Made by a program: the position numbers and the translations under genes
The notes under the pieces: model-generated
Seen by the model: only the letters and a program-made list of their open reading frames with translations
Database searches by the model: none
What the model was told of the DNA's origin: nothing
Shown: positions 8,763 through 16,624 of the stretch, piece after piece
How positions within the stretch are numbered: position 1 is the stretch's first letter
Layout: each line of letters begins with the position of its first letter
Assembly (NCBI GenBank): GCA_011365025.1
Contig: RDOF01000021.1
Coordinates: 1 to 53,213 of the forward strand
Direction: 5' to 3'
Source of the DNA: Candidatus Thorarchaeota archaeon
GTDB lineage: Archaea > Asgardarchaeota > Thorarchaeia > Thorarchaeales > Thorarchaeaceae
Length of the DNA: 53,213 bases

Positions 8763-9496
8763 TCCTTCTTGAATTGCTTTCCCCAGTGGTTGAGATAGGC
8801 AATCTCCTCTGGCATTTGTCTTGGAGGTCCTAGGGTGCGTTCAAATTTCGGGTATCCCAGAGTAAGACATAGAATTGGAACCCAATGTGGGAACGGAATT
8901 CCGAGTTTCTCGGATATAGCCCCAACGTCGTCAAAATGGTCGAGTTGTACGGAAGATACACAGCTACCGAGACCGAGCGATGCTGCAGCTAATGCCATGT
9001 TCTGCATCATCATGGACCCAGCGATGACTGCATGACGTGGTCCTGACCATCCATAGACTCCTCCAGTTCCCCTTAGAGTTGCTTGAGAGTTGCCCACATG
9101 GGTTTGGTCAATCGCGAGCACTAGGAGGACCGGTGCTCCATTGGTTTCCGGTTCACCTTTGATGTACTCGAATCGTCTTCCAGTAATTAGAATGTCAATA
9201 GTCCGTTCAAGACTAGCCTTGGACTCGATATATCCAAGTCGTCTCTCAAGCTCCTCTCGCGGCGTTGCTCTGCCAAATAACTCGATTGTTCTATCAACAG
9301 CAATTTGTCCAATGAGCCGTCGCAGCTCCTTATCGCGAATAACAATCACGCGCCATGGCTGTTGATTCTCCGCACTTGGGGCATAACCGCCCGCTTCTAT
9401 GACTTTGTAGATCAATTCATCAGGAACATCCTTCGACGTGTCATAGTCTCTGATGGCCCGACGAGCTTTGATCATTCCAATAGTTTCATTGTCCAC
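8759..9496 (-). CDS. Nitroreductase-family FMN oxidoreductase
   Basis: 245 residues from a GTG at 9496, supported by GGAGTG about 8 nt upstream. The family N-terminus is clear: IKARRAIRDYDTSKDVP and the FMN-binding APSAENQQPWRVIVIRD. The central MMMQNMALAAASLGLGSC and C-terminal PILCLTLGYPKFE segments are also characteristic. Members are homodimeric NAD(P)H-dependent FMN enzymes that reduce nitro groups, quinones, flavins or enones; the physiological substrate here is unknown. The downstream unknown gene overlaps by 4 nt. A Cys-rich ferredoxin-like gene lies 96 nt upstream on the same strand, which makes ferredoxin an alternative electron source. Confidence 0.85.
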   Translation of the reverse strand: MDNETIGMIKARRAIRDYDTSKDVPDELIYKVIEAGGYAPSAENQQPWRVIVIRDKELRRLIGQIAVDRTIELFGRATPREELERRLGYIESKASLERTIDILITGRRFEYIKGEPETNGAPVLLVLAIDQTHVGNSQATLRGTGGVYGWSGPRHAVIAGSMMMQNMALAAASLGLGSCVSSVQLDHFDDVGAISEKLGIPFPHWVPILCLTLGYPKFERTLGPPRQMPEEIAYLNHWGKQFKKE

Positions 9497-9592
9497 GATG
9501 GTTTCACTCCATCCAATGCTCGTGCTAGTTAGAAGGGCGTCAGACTCAGCTACATAAATGATTAGTGGAATGCGATTTTATTCGTGGAATTG

Positions 9593-10417
9593 CTAGGAAT
9601 TCCTTAGTGGATGCAGTGGTAGATGAGACCCCGGCGGTCTTCGTTTCATCACAATGGCTTTCTCTGGACAGGATGTGACGCATAATCCGCACCCCACACA
9701 CTTCGAGTGGTCCAATTCTAGTGTTGAGTCCGTGAGTTTTCTCACACCAAAGTGACATCGAATGGCACAAACTCCACAATGCGTGCATAGCTCCATTGCG
9801 GTACTCGCTATGAAATTGCTTGCTAGAGCTGTATTTCCTAGTCCGTAGTGAATTGCACTTCGCAACATTACACAGCAGCAAGGACAGCAATTGCAAATGA
9901 CGTAGAAGTAGTCCTTTGTCGGGCCGGTAATCAGCTGATGGACCAAGCCTCTTTCATTTGCTTTCTGCACTATTCTCTCAACTTCATGCAAGGTCGCGGA
10001 CTTTAGTGGAACTCTTTCTCCAAGTTCCCTTATGCTCTCGGCTGTGCCAACATGAATGCAGGTCCACAGGTCGTTGTCACAATTCTGGTGTTTGCTTCTG
10101 CAATAGCAGTATCCAATTGCGAGACCCTTAACTCTTCTAACAACCTCGAGTATCTCCTCAGTGGGAGATATGGATGGGATTGCCTTCAAGCTGACTTGAA
10201 GTGGGATAACGCGGCTCCCATAGAGTCGTGTGAAGTGTTTCATCAAGTCTCCGAAATAGTCGAGTCGAGTATGGCTGTCAAGAAAACTTACAGTTTGCAG
10301 TAGCGGAACCTCGAGCAGTCCGAGAATGGCAGAGATTGCCTTGCCTATCCCCGGATAACTCATCAGCTTCTTCGCAGCCTTTGAGATTAAGGATGGGACA
10401 TGCACGTGTGCTGCCAC
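9593..10417 (-). CDS. 4Fe-4S ferredoxin-type protein with an additional Cys-rich N-terminal domain
   Basis: 274 residues from GTG at 10417. The C-terminus has two ferredoxin motifs, CTHCGVCAIRCHFGV and CVGCGLCVTSCPEKA, enough for two 4Fe-4S clusters; the first ends with CHF instead of CP. The N-terminal two thirds is an unnamed domain with further cysteine groups, YCYCRSKHQNCD...TC and CNCCPCCC, which look able to bind one more cluster or metal. Proteins of this layout are found in anaerobes as electron carriers or oxidoreductase subunits. It lies between nitroreductase and acyl-CoA dehydrogenase on the same strand, so it may carry electrons for one of them. There is no signal peptide. Confidence 0.8.
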   Translation of the reverse strand: MAAHVHVPSLISKAAKKLMSYPGIGKAISAILGLLEVPLLQTVSFLDSHTRLDYFGDLMKHFTRLYGSRVIPLQVSLKAIPSISPTEEILEVVRRVKGLAIGYCYCRSKHQNCDNDLWTCIHVGTAESIRELGERVPLKSATLHEVERIVQKANERGLVHQLITGPTKDYFYVICNCCPCCCVMLRSAIHYGLGNTALASNFIASTAMELCTHCGVCAIRCHFGVRKLTDSTLELDHSKCVGCGLCVTSCPEKAIVMKRRPPGSHLPLHPLRNS

Positions 10418-10469
10418 CTCAAATAAAGGCGAAGCAGTGCAGGTAGTTCATGCACTGCAGCAGTAATAT

Positions 10470-11672
10470 CTATGGGATTGGTGCGTCTCGTCCGTCGTAC
10501 TTCACTTTGAAACCAGTGTCTAGGTTCACGCTCTCCTTGAGAATCTGGCCGCCAGCCACCACGCGTTGAACTTGATTGGTCCCCTCATAGATTTGGAGAA
10601 GTTTTGCATCACGCATTAGCTTCTCAGCAGGATACTCCTCAATGTATCCGTAACCACCCATGATCTGAATGCAATCAATCGCATTTTGCATTGCTGCATC
10701 TGCTGCATAGAATTTAGCAAAGGCTGAATCTTTCGAATTCCTAAGTCCTTCATCAGCCATCCAGGCGGCGTAGCGGGTCAGGTGTCTTGCTGCTGCCGTT
10801 CTAGCTCCCATGTCGGCTAACATGAAACTTATTCCCTGGAAGTTGCCAATTGGTTGTCCAAATTGATGTCGAATATTCGCAAACTTCGCTGCTTCATCGA
10901 GCGCCCGCTGACAAACACCAGTAGCAATTGCAGCTATGCCTGCTCTGGTTTTATCAAGGGTCATCATAGCAATCTTGAATCCTTCTCCCTCTTTCCCAAC
11001 AAGGCATTCCTTTGGGACGCGAACGTCTTCAAATATGACTTCAGACTGTACAGAACTCAGTTGACCCACTTTGCTTTCAATATGGCCAATCTTCACTCCC
11101 TTTGATTTGGGAACCATGAACACTGACAGCCCCTTATGTTTGAGGTCTGGTTGTGTTGATGTAAAGACGGTAAAGAGAGATGCTTGCGGACCACTTGTGA
11201 TCCAGCACTTTTCCCCGTTAATGATGTACTCATCGCCGTCGCGCACGGCACGCGTGGCGACTGCGGCCGCATCAGAGCCTGCCTTTCTCTCCGTAAGGCA
11301 AAAGGCTCCAAACTTCACATCCTTCCCAGTGATTAGTGGCTCCACGTACTCCTTTAGTTGGTCAACTGTCGCTCCAATGACTAACGGAGCAAAGGCAAGG
11401 TTGTTGCACATAATCGACGTAGCAATACCTGCACAGCCATATCCTGTCGCCTCGGAGACTAGCGTTTCCGACAGGAGCGAAAGACCAGGACCTCCTGCCT
11501 CTACCGGAATATGGAGGTTCATTAATCCCGCCTCGTAAGCTTTTTGCACGACATCCTTTGGGAATTCGTTCCGCTTCTCGAGTTCATGAGCACGGGGTGT
11601 GATATGTTCTCTGGCGAACTCCTGTGCTCTTTCAAATAGCTTTTGTTCTTTTTCGGATAAAGCGAAGTCCAT
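10470..11672 (-). CDS. Acyl-CoA dehydrogenase
   Basis: I choose the ATG at 11672 (MDFALSEKEQKL), giving 400 residues, the typical family length; the frame is open to 11786, but the extra 38 residues do not resemble the family and would cover the promoter. Family signatures are present: FCLTERKAGSDAAAV, the mid-domain WITSG segment, and the C-terminal QIYEGTNQVQRVV, whose Glu is the catalytic base of short/medium-chain enzymes. It oxidises acyl-CoA to 2-enoyl-CoA with FAD, passing electrons to ETF or another carrier. It is transcribed away from a thiolase-DUF35 pair, with the Cys-rich ferredoxin-like gene 52 nt downstream. No etfAB, enoyl-CoA hydratase or hydroxyacyl-CoA dehydrogenase is present in the window. 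Confidence 0.92.
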   Translation of the reverse strand: MDFALSEKEQKLFERAQEFAREHITPRAHELEKRNEFPKDVVQKAYEAGLMNLHIPVEAGGPGLSLLSETLVSEATGYGCAGIATSIMCNNLAFAPLVIGATVDQLKEYVEPLITGKDVKFGAFCLTERKAGSDAAAVATRAVRDGDEYIINGEKCWITSGPQASLFTVFTSTQPDLKHKGLSVFMVPKSKGVKIGHIESKVGQLSSVQSEVIFEDVRVPKECLVGKEGEGFKIAMMTLDKTRAGIAAIATGVCQRALDEAAKFANIRHQFGQPIGNFQGISFMLADMGARTAAARHLTRYAAWMADEGLRNSKDSAFAKFYAADAAMQNAIDCIQIMGGYGYIEEYPAEKLMRDAKLLQIYEGTNQVQRVVAGGQILKESVNLDTGFKVKYDGRDAPIP

Positions 11673-11683
11673 TGATAGTCCAC

Positions 11684-11717
11684 TCGCTTCTTGGCGAAGC
11701 GAATTCTGCTTTAAAAT
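11684..11717 (-). promoter_or_regulatory. TATA-like box and inverted repeat upstream of the acyl-CoA dehydrogenase
   Basis: On the minus strand an ATTTTAAAG box (11717-11709) lies about 41 nt before the ATG at 11672, which puts transcription start near 11688. A perfect inverted repeat, TCGCTTC at 11684-11690 and GAAGCGA at 11696-11702 with a 5-nt spacer, covers that point. A repressor bound there could block initiation. The operator function is inferred from position and symmetry only. Confidence 0.45.
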
Positions 11718-11751
11718 CCATTGGGCAACCTTTTGGTGGCATGTATCAGTG

Positions 11752-11760
11752 TTTTTATAG
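11752..11760 (+). promoter_or_regulatory. TATA-like box for the thiolase-DUF35 operon
   Basis: TTTTTATAG at 11752-11760 lies about 50 nt before the GTG start at 11807, giving a predicted leader of about 25 nt that contains a GAGGTGG ribosome-binding site (11790-11796). It shares the 134-nt intergenic region with the divergent acyl-CoA dehydrogenase promoter. Confidence 0.4.
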
Positions 11761-11806
11761 CTGAACTTCAACGACCCGCCTAACACTTTGAGGTGGATAT
11801 GAGAAC

Positions 11807-12979
11807 GTGCCGCTCAAAAATACGAACATTGTTAGTGCAGCCCAGACGAAATTCGGAGCGCTGGAGGGCATATCACTCCGAGAGATGTTTGCCGAGGCTG
11901 TAGATAAAGCAACGATGGAAGCCGGGGTTCCGAAAAAGGAAATACAAGCCGCTTTCATTGGTACCTTCATTCCGGAAATGCTAGTACATCAGGGCCATAC
12001 CGCACCTCTTCTTCTTGATTACGTGGGAATGAAGGGGTTGCCTGCAACTCGTCATGAGGCCGCCTGCGCCTCTGGGGCAACAGCTCTCAGGGCTGCCGTG
12101 ATGGCAATCGAGTCTGGCATTTATGACACTGTGCTTGTCGCAGGAGCAGAGAAGATGACTTCGGTTTCCACAAACCGGGCCACGGAAGCTCTTGCTGCAG
12201 CTGCAGATGACGACTTCGAGTCAAGCATGGGCCTTACTTTTCCGGGTGTCTTCGCCATTGCCGCAGTTGCTCATATGCAGAAATATGGGACTACCGAGGA
12301 AGATATGGGGCTAGTGGCTGTCAAGGCACATAAGAATGCCTCCACTAATCCTCTTGCTCAGTTTCAGAAGGAGATCACCCTTGAAAAGGCACTGACTCCA
12401 CGATACATTGCTTGGCCTCTGAAGCTCTTTGATTGCAGCCCAATCTCGGACGGAGCAGCAGCTCTCGTGCTGACATCAAATGAGAAAGCAAAGCAATATA
12501 CTGACCTACCCGTGAAGGTCATAGGAACAGGACAAGCATCGGCTTCAATGAACCTGTGCGACAGAGAAGATTTGACTTCGTTCGAAGGCTCAGTCAATGC
12601 CAGCAGGCAAGCTTACAAAATGGCCGGGCTCACTGCTGATCAGATGGATTTTGCAGTTGTGCACGACTGCTTTACGATAGCGGAAATCATTGCATCTGAA
12701 GACATTGGCTTCTTCAAACCTGGTGAGGGTGCGAAAGCTGTCAGGGATGGCGTGACTGCTATTGATGGGGATCGGCCAATAAACCCCATGGGCGGTTTGA
12801 AAGCTGTAGGTCATCCTGTAGGTGCAACCGGGGTCAAGCAAGCCGTTGTACTCTACAAGGAGCTACTTGGCGAAGCTGGACCAAACCAAGTTCCAAAACA
12901 TGATACTGCCATTATGCACAACTTTGGAGGTACAGGAGCATCTTGCGTTGTGAATATATTCAGGAGGGCTGATGCATGA
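11807..12979 (+). CDS. Thiolase (acetyl-CoA C-acyltransferase, archaeal/SCP2-like type)
   Basis: 390 residues from GTG, with GAGGTGG 10 nt upstream. The nucleophilic Cys is in HEAACASGATAL; the HPxGATG motif is in AVGHPVGATGVKQ; the C-terminus has HNFGGTGASCVV in place of the CxG loop of classical thiolases, as in the SCP2/archaeal group. It interconverts two acyl-CoA molecules with 3-ketoacyl-CoA plus CoA. It overlaps the DUF35 gene by 4 nt. In archaea such thiolases form complexes with DUF35 proteins, often with HMG-CoA synthase for the mevalonate route; HMG-CoA synthase is absent here, and the divergent acyl-CoA dehydrogenase suggests beta-oxidation or a related acyl-CoA pathway instead. 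Confidence 0.92.
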   Translation: MPLKNTNIVSAAQTKFGALEGISLREMFAEAVDKATMEAGVPKKEIQAAFIGTFIPEMLVHQGHTAPLLLDYVGMKGLPATRHEAACASGATALRAAVMAIESGIYDTVLVAGAEKMTSVSTNRATEALAAAADDDFESSMGLTFPGVFAIAAVAHMQKYGTTEEDMGLVAVKAHKNASTNPLAQFQKEITLEKALTPRYIAWPLKLFDCSPISDGAAALVLTSNEKAKQYTDLPVKVIGTGQASASMNLCDREDLTSFEGSVNASRQAYKMAGLTADQMDFAVVHDCFTIAEIIASEDIGFFKPGEGAKAVRDGVTAIDGDRPINPMGGLKAVGHPVGATGVKQAVVLYKELLGEAGPNQVPKHDTAIMHNFGGTGASCVVNIFRRADA

Positions 12980-13365
12980 GCGAGAAACCCACAATTGAAC
13001 AGTACCAGAGGAATATCCAAGAAGAGCACTTCAAGGCATACAAATGCGCTGGGTGCGGTGCCATTATTGCTCCTCCATCTGGCTCTTGCTACAGCTGTGG
13101 CGGCAATGTAATGCAATGGGGCGAAGTTTCTGGAAAGGGGAAACTGGTATCCTTTACAGTGATTCACGTTGCTTCTGATGAGTTTAAGGAGGAGGTTCCC
13201 TATTTCATTGCCATTGTCGAGCTTGAAGAAGGAACACGTGTGACAGCCCGTCTTCAAGGGTTTGACCCCTTGAAGCCAGAAGAAGTGAAGTTAGGTATTC
13301 CCCTGATGCTTTCATATGAAACAGGCACGTCAGGGAAGAAATACCTTGCCTTCAAACCCGCGTGA
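12976..13365 (+). CDS. DUF35 OB-fold/zinc-ribbon protein, thiolase partner
   Basis: 129 residues; ATG overlaps the thiolase stop (ATGA). An N-terminal helix (EQYQRNIQEEHFKAYKC) is followed by a four-Cys zinc ribbon (CAGCG...CYSCGG, about residues 24-40) and an OB-fold (GKGKLVSFTVIHVAS...). This is the rubredoxin-like zinc ribbon plus acyl-CoA-associated OB-fold pair of DUF35. In the archaeal thiolase/HMG-CoA synthase complex the DUF35 subunit bridges enzymes and helps shape the CoA-binding site. The 4-nt overlap and operon position support the same role for the upstream thiolase. Confidence 0.92.
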   Translation: MSEKPTIEQYQRNIQEEHFKAYKCAGCGAIIAPPSGSCYSCGGNVMQWGEVSGKGKLVSFTVIHVASDEFKEEVPYFIAIVELEEGTRVTARLQGFDPLKPEEVKLGIPLMLSYETGTSGKKYLAFKPA

Positions 13366-13488
13366 TTAGAACATGTATCGCTGAGAAACTCAAAGAGTAT
13401 TGCCATTTCTGTTTTGAGTTCCTCGCGCCGCATTCATTAGTCAAGATTCATAATTGTTGCAGATAATGCGTGCTGAGGGAAAAGACAA

Positions 13489-14505
13489 GTGATTGAGAAA
13501 CAATTCGGGGAAATCCTGAGGACTGAGGTACATCCCTCAAAAATGACATTCGGACATTATTCCAAGGATTACAAAGTGAGATATGATGAAAAGCTTCTGA
13601 ACAAGTACCTTCCACCTACCTCGGGAGTACTAACAGGTGACACTGTTCTTCTATCCACATTGGGAAGGGTATTGCCAGAGGCGACTGTTGAGGCACTGAA
13701 ATCCACTGAATTCGTTGGAGTCTATGGCCGTGTTGTCGAGGGCGGTCATGGCTTCACTTGTCTGCAGTACCTCTACGTCTGGGATTATCAGGCTGTTCCT
13801 GCGCATGAGGCGGATTACGAACCTGTTTTCGTCTATTTGGATAAGCAATCTCACTATGCGATCTACGACCTGGTTCATTATTGCACTCGTCGCTTGGACC
13901 TTAAATCACAGGATGCGGTGAGGCCTGGACTGCAAATGGTTCCCGGCTGGCATTCCTTCCTGCCTGATCACTCGCTCTCAAAATCCTCGCTCGATAGGAG
14001 CTTGGAGCTTACACCATTATCCGACCAGCACCTCAGCGCCTGGTGGGGTATTCCTGATATACATGCAAGACTGAAGATCCGAGATTTCATGAACGATCCT
14101 TTCCAGTTGGAAGCACCTGGTCACTTTCTTGCAAATCCTGATGAGGACTCAAAAACTGTCTGCTGTGTCTTTCTTGAGATTGAACAAGCCCTCAGGGAGT
14201 ATGAGAATCCCCAAGAAGGGATCATAGAAGGTATCAAACGCGCATTTACGAAATGTGTTGGAATCTTCGCACTGTATCGACTAGGAGCGTTCATTGTTCT
14301 TCTCAATGAAATGAATGATGTTGGACTGGTGAAGATGCCAAAGCCTCTTCGCGCTGGCCTAAACATTGGTACAATTGGTGAAATGCTCCATGATGGTTTC
14401 CTATCGATTACCAAGGCCGGCAGGGAGTTCTTCGAAGGAATGAAGTCCGCTTCAGACAAAGACGATGAAGGTTCCGGCTCAAGTGTGAAGGATAGAGTCG
14501 TCTAG
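13489..14505 (+). CDS. Uncharacterised 338-residue protein
   Basis: GTG at 13489 is preceded by GAGGGA about 10 nt upstream. I recognise no family with confidence. The middle third has a striking run, CLQYLYVWDYQ, then HEADYEPVFVYLD, then AIYDLVHYC. The order aromatic strand, H-E-x-D-Y-E, strand, H-Y-C recalls the HxxDWE-type core of Vps62/NPP1-like jelly-roll proteins, but this is a visual resemblance only. The C-terminal third is helical, with a mildly hydrophobic stretch (CVGIFALYRLGAFIVLLNE), and the end is a charged Ser/Gly-rich tail. It has no signal peptide. It stands between the DUF35 gene and a convergent VTT membrane-protein gene, 3 nt away. Confidence 0.65.
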   Translation: MIEKQFGEILRTEVHPSKMTFGHYSKDYKVRYDEKLLNKYLPPTSGVLTGDTVLLSTLGRVLPEATVEALKSTEFVGVYGRVVEGGHGFTCLQYLYVWDYQAVPAHEADYEPVFVYLDKQSHYAIYDLVHYCTRRLDLKSQDAVRPGLQMVPGWHSFLPDHSLSKSSLDRSLELTPLSDQHLSAWWGIPDIHARLKIRDFMNDPFQLEAPGHFLANPDEDSKTVCCVFLEIEQALREYENPQEGIIEGIKRAFTKCVGIFALYRLGAFIVLLNEMNDVGLVKMPKPLRAGLNIGTIGEMLHDGFLSITKAGREFFEGMKSASDKDDEGSGSSVKDRVV

Positions 14506-14508
14506 ACA

Positions 14509-15240
14509 CTACGAACTGGAGTTGCCTACATGCGATACCCAATCGAATCGGACCATTAGATATAGGACAATGACAACCGCCAGAATCACAATGACTTCCA
14601 TGGTTTCAGAAACCGCGTTCAATGGATTTGCAAAAGCAAATTCCTCAATCCAGCTAAGCCCGAGCCTTCCACCCCACGCAACTGCGGCCAGGAACATCGA
14701 TTTGCCGAGCAACTGGGGTAAGACTACTTTCCACCATGGATACTTCGCTGCGCCAAGTGGAATAACTAGGACGTCGTCTGGAATGGGGGTCACGGCCAAA
14801 AACCATAGAAGGATGGGCGTCGATCTTGGATGAGACAACGCGTAGTTGCGGAAAACACTCCTTTTCTCTTCTTTAATGAATTCGCCCCCTGCATAGCCCA
14901 GCAGATAGCCTGTCATCTCTCCAATTGCTGCACCAATTCCGGAAACAATCCCAATCAACCAAGGGTCAAATACAAATGGGCCGCTGGGGCTGGACTGAGC
15001 TCCTCCAAGAATAAACGGAAAGCCAATGTAGGGAAATGGGAAGAGCACTGTGGCATTGCCAATGAGCGAAAACAAAAAGGATCCCCAGTACCCTAGTGCT
15101 ACAGCAAAATCACGCATCCACTGATATAGGATGCTAAGCGGGCTAAGAATGGCTGGTTCTACTATGATAAGTATCCAATAGACAAAAAGCAGTGAAACGG
15201 CCAAAATAAGAGCCTTGTCTATTTTCTTCAGCAAATCCAC
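14509..15240 (-). CDS. DedA/VTT-domain (SNARE-associated) membrane protein
   Basis: 243 residues with about five to six hydrophobic segments. The VTT-family core is visible: a re-entrant-type segment with small residues (IVSGIGAAIGEMTGYLLGYAGG cut by charges), then the FLAVTPIPDDVLVIPLGAAKYPWW segment, where the PxPDD-like motif corresponds to the second re-entrant loop. Family members (DedA, TMEM41B, VMP1, Tvp38) are membrane proteins linked to lipid scrambling or flippase activity and proton-dependent transport. The window gives no specific substrate. The gene converges with the unknown 338-residue protein. Confidence 0.8.
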   Translation of the reverse strand: MDLLKKIDKALILAVSLLFVYWILIIVEPAILSPLSILYQWMRDFAVALGYWGSFLFSLIGNATVLFPFPYIGFPFILGGAQSSPSGPFVFDPWLIGIVSGIGAAIGEMTGYLLGYAGGEFIKEEKRSVFRNYALSHPRSTPILLWFLAVTPIPDDVLVIPLGAAKYPWWKVVLPQLLGKSMFLAAVAWGGRLGLSWIEEFAFANPLNAVSETMEVIVILAVVIVLYLMVRFDWVSHVGNSSS

Positions 15241-15364
15241 ATCCGTTGATGCCCGAGGTCCAGACTAATAAGAAGGTTATCACCTTGACTGTTTTGGAAA
15301 TGCCAGTGACTCATCCTAGGAACTTAAGTTGCAGAAGGAACACAAATCAGAGGGAATAATCGTA

Positions 15365-16621
15365 ATGAGGATAGACCTAAAATACGGGGAAGGTTCACTT
15401 CCCTTGGAGGATGACAGGCAAGCGCCTTTTTCTACCGTTATTCCGACTGAAGCCCCATCCTTTTCGAACTTATCATCGGAGATTATTAGCGTCATTTCTA
15501 GTCCGAAATACACCGATGCTCTCTCTGGCCAAATCCATCCCGGGTCCACTGTTGCAATCTCTCTCGAAGGTCCTCTCTTGCCGGAGCATGCGACTGTTCT
15601 ACTTGATTCCACCCTTTCCTCAGTTCTGCTGCATGGGGTCCGGCCCGATGATGTCACGATAGTTGTTGACTTGGAAGAAGATAGAAGAAATGCGTTGAAT
15701 GAAACCGTGAATAATATCATAGCAAAAGGTGTTCAGTTCACATTTCACAATTCGAACAATGAGTCAGAGCTTGAGTTCATAGGGCATACCCCGACACATT
15801 CTGTGCCTCTATATGTATCGACTGATTTCGTAAGATCCACCTTCAGAATAGGAATTGGCACGATCACCCCTACCCCTTTTGGTGGTGCTACTGGTGGCCG
15901 GATGGCAGTCCTACCTGGCGTGGTAGGAGAGAAGACACGATATCATAACATGAAACTGATGGCTATAAAGGAGATTGGTTTGCTTGACATAGATACTCCA
16001 TGCTCCAAGGATATGTCAGAGGCCGCTGACATTGCCGGCTTGAATTTCATCGTCAATGCAGTCACGGATTACAACGGGAACGTTGCTGAGCTTGTTGCAG
16101 GCGACTTTATGATGGCATGGGCTGATGGAGTCGACCTTGCCAGAAAACTGGCCATTGCAAAGATCTCAAGGCGTGCCGATGTTGCAATAGTCAGTGCAGG
16201 GGGCACCTGGAAGGACTCAACACTCTATAGGTCCGTAGACTCTCTGAACTCCGCCTTGGAGGCGACACGCGTTGGAGGCGTTATAATTCTCGTGGCCGAA
16301 TGCTCTGCTGGCCCAGGTAGTGACGGCTTCATAAAGGGGGTGTCTGAATACGAATCTGAGCATGACCTTATCTTGGCAGCTCATACTGGCTTTGAGCCTG
16401 GAATGGAACGTGCACGACTGCTTCTTCGGGCCCTTTCTTCCAGGAGAGTCATCATATGCTCTCGCTTGCGCCCATCATTAGTCGAGGAGAGGCTTAGATG
16501 TGTTCCAGTCAAAGAACCGCAGGAAGGCCTTGAGATTGCCCGTAGCTGGGTTGGCTCGAAGGCTCATATTAGTGTCATTCCCAATGGCTTAGGCATTCTC
16601 CCTAGACCGGTCAACGCCTAG
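15365..16621 (+). CDS. LarA-like (DUF2088) protein with altered active site
   Basis: I start at ATG 15365 (MRIDLKYGEGSLPL), matching the beginning of LarA-family proteins; an upstream ATG at 15329 would add 12 residues. Length is 418. The two-domain LarA layout is recognisable: PGSTVAISLEGPLLPEH, GRMAVLPGVVGE and a C-terminal domain with VIILVAECSAGPGSDGF. In the nickel-pincer lactate racemase LarA the glycine-rich segment reads roughly PH...AGFSGGRK, with a catalytic His and the Lys that carries the cofactor. Here it reads TPTPFGGATGGRMA, so His is replaced by Thr and Lys by Met. It is therefore unlikely to be a canonical lactate racemase; it may act on another hydroxyacid or be a non-catalytic relative. 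No larB, larC or larE gene is in the window. Confidence 0.7.
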   Translation: MRIDLKYGEGSLPLEDDRQAPFSTVIPTEAPSFSNLSSEIISVISSPKYTDALSGQIHPGSTVAISLEGPLLPEHATVLLDSTLSSVLLHGVRPDDVTIVVDLEEDRRNALNETVNNIIAKGVQFTFHNSNNESELEFIGHTPTHSVPLYVSTDFVRSTFRIGIGTITPTPFGGATGGRMAVLPGVVGEKTRYHNMKLMAIKEIGLLDIDTPCSKDMSEAADIAGLNFIVNAVTDYNGNVAELVAGDFMMAWADGVDLARKLAIAKISRRADVAIVSAGGTWKDSTLYRSVDSLNSALEATRVGGVIILVAECSAGPGSDGFIKGVSEYESEHDLILAAHTGFEPGMERARLLLRALSSRRVIICSRLRPSLVEERLRCVPVKEPQEGLEIARSWVGSKAHISVIPNGLGILPRPVNA

Positions 16622-16624
16622 TCT

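Noticed and set aside
11673..11786. 38-residue N-terminal extension of the acyl-CoA dehydrogenase
   Set aside because: It does not resemble the family, would cover the predicted promoter, and the ATG at 11672 gives the standard length.
13387..13420. AACTCAAA/TTTGAGTT inverted repeat after the DUF35 gene
   Set aside because: 8-bp arms with a loop of 18 nt and no T tract; may be a weak terminator or chance, not enough to call.
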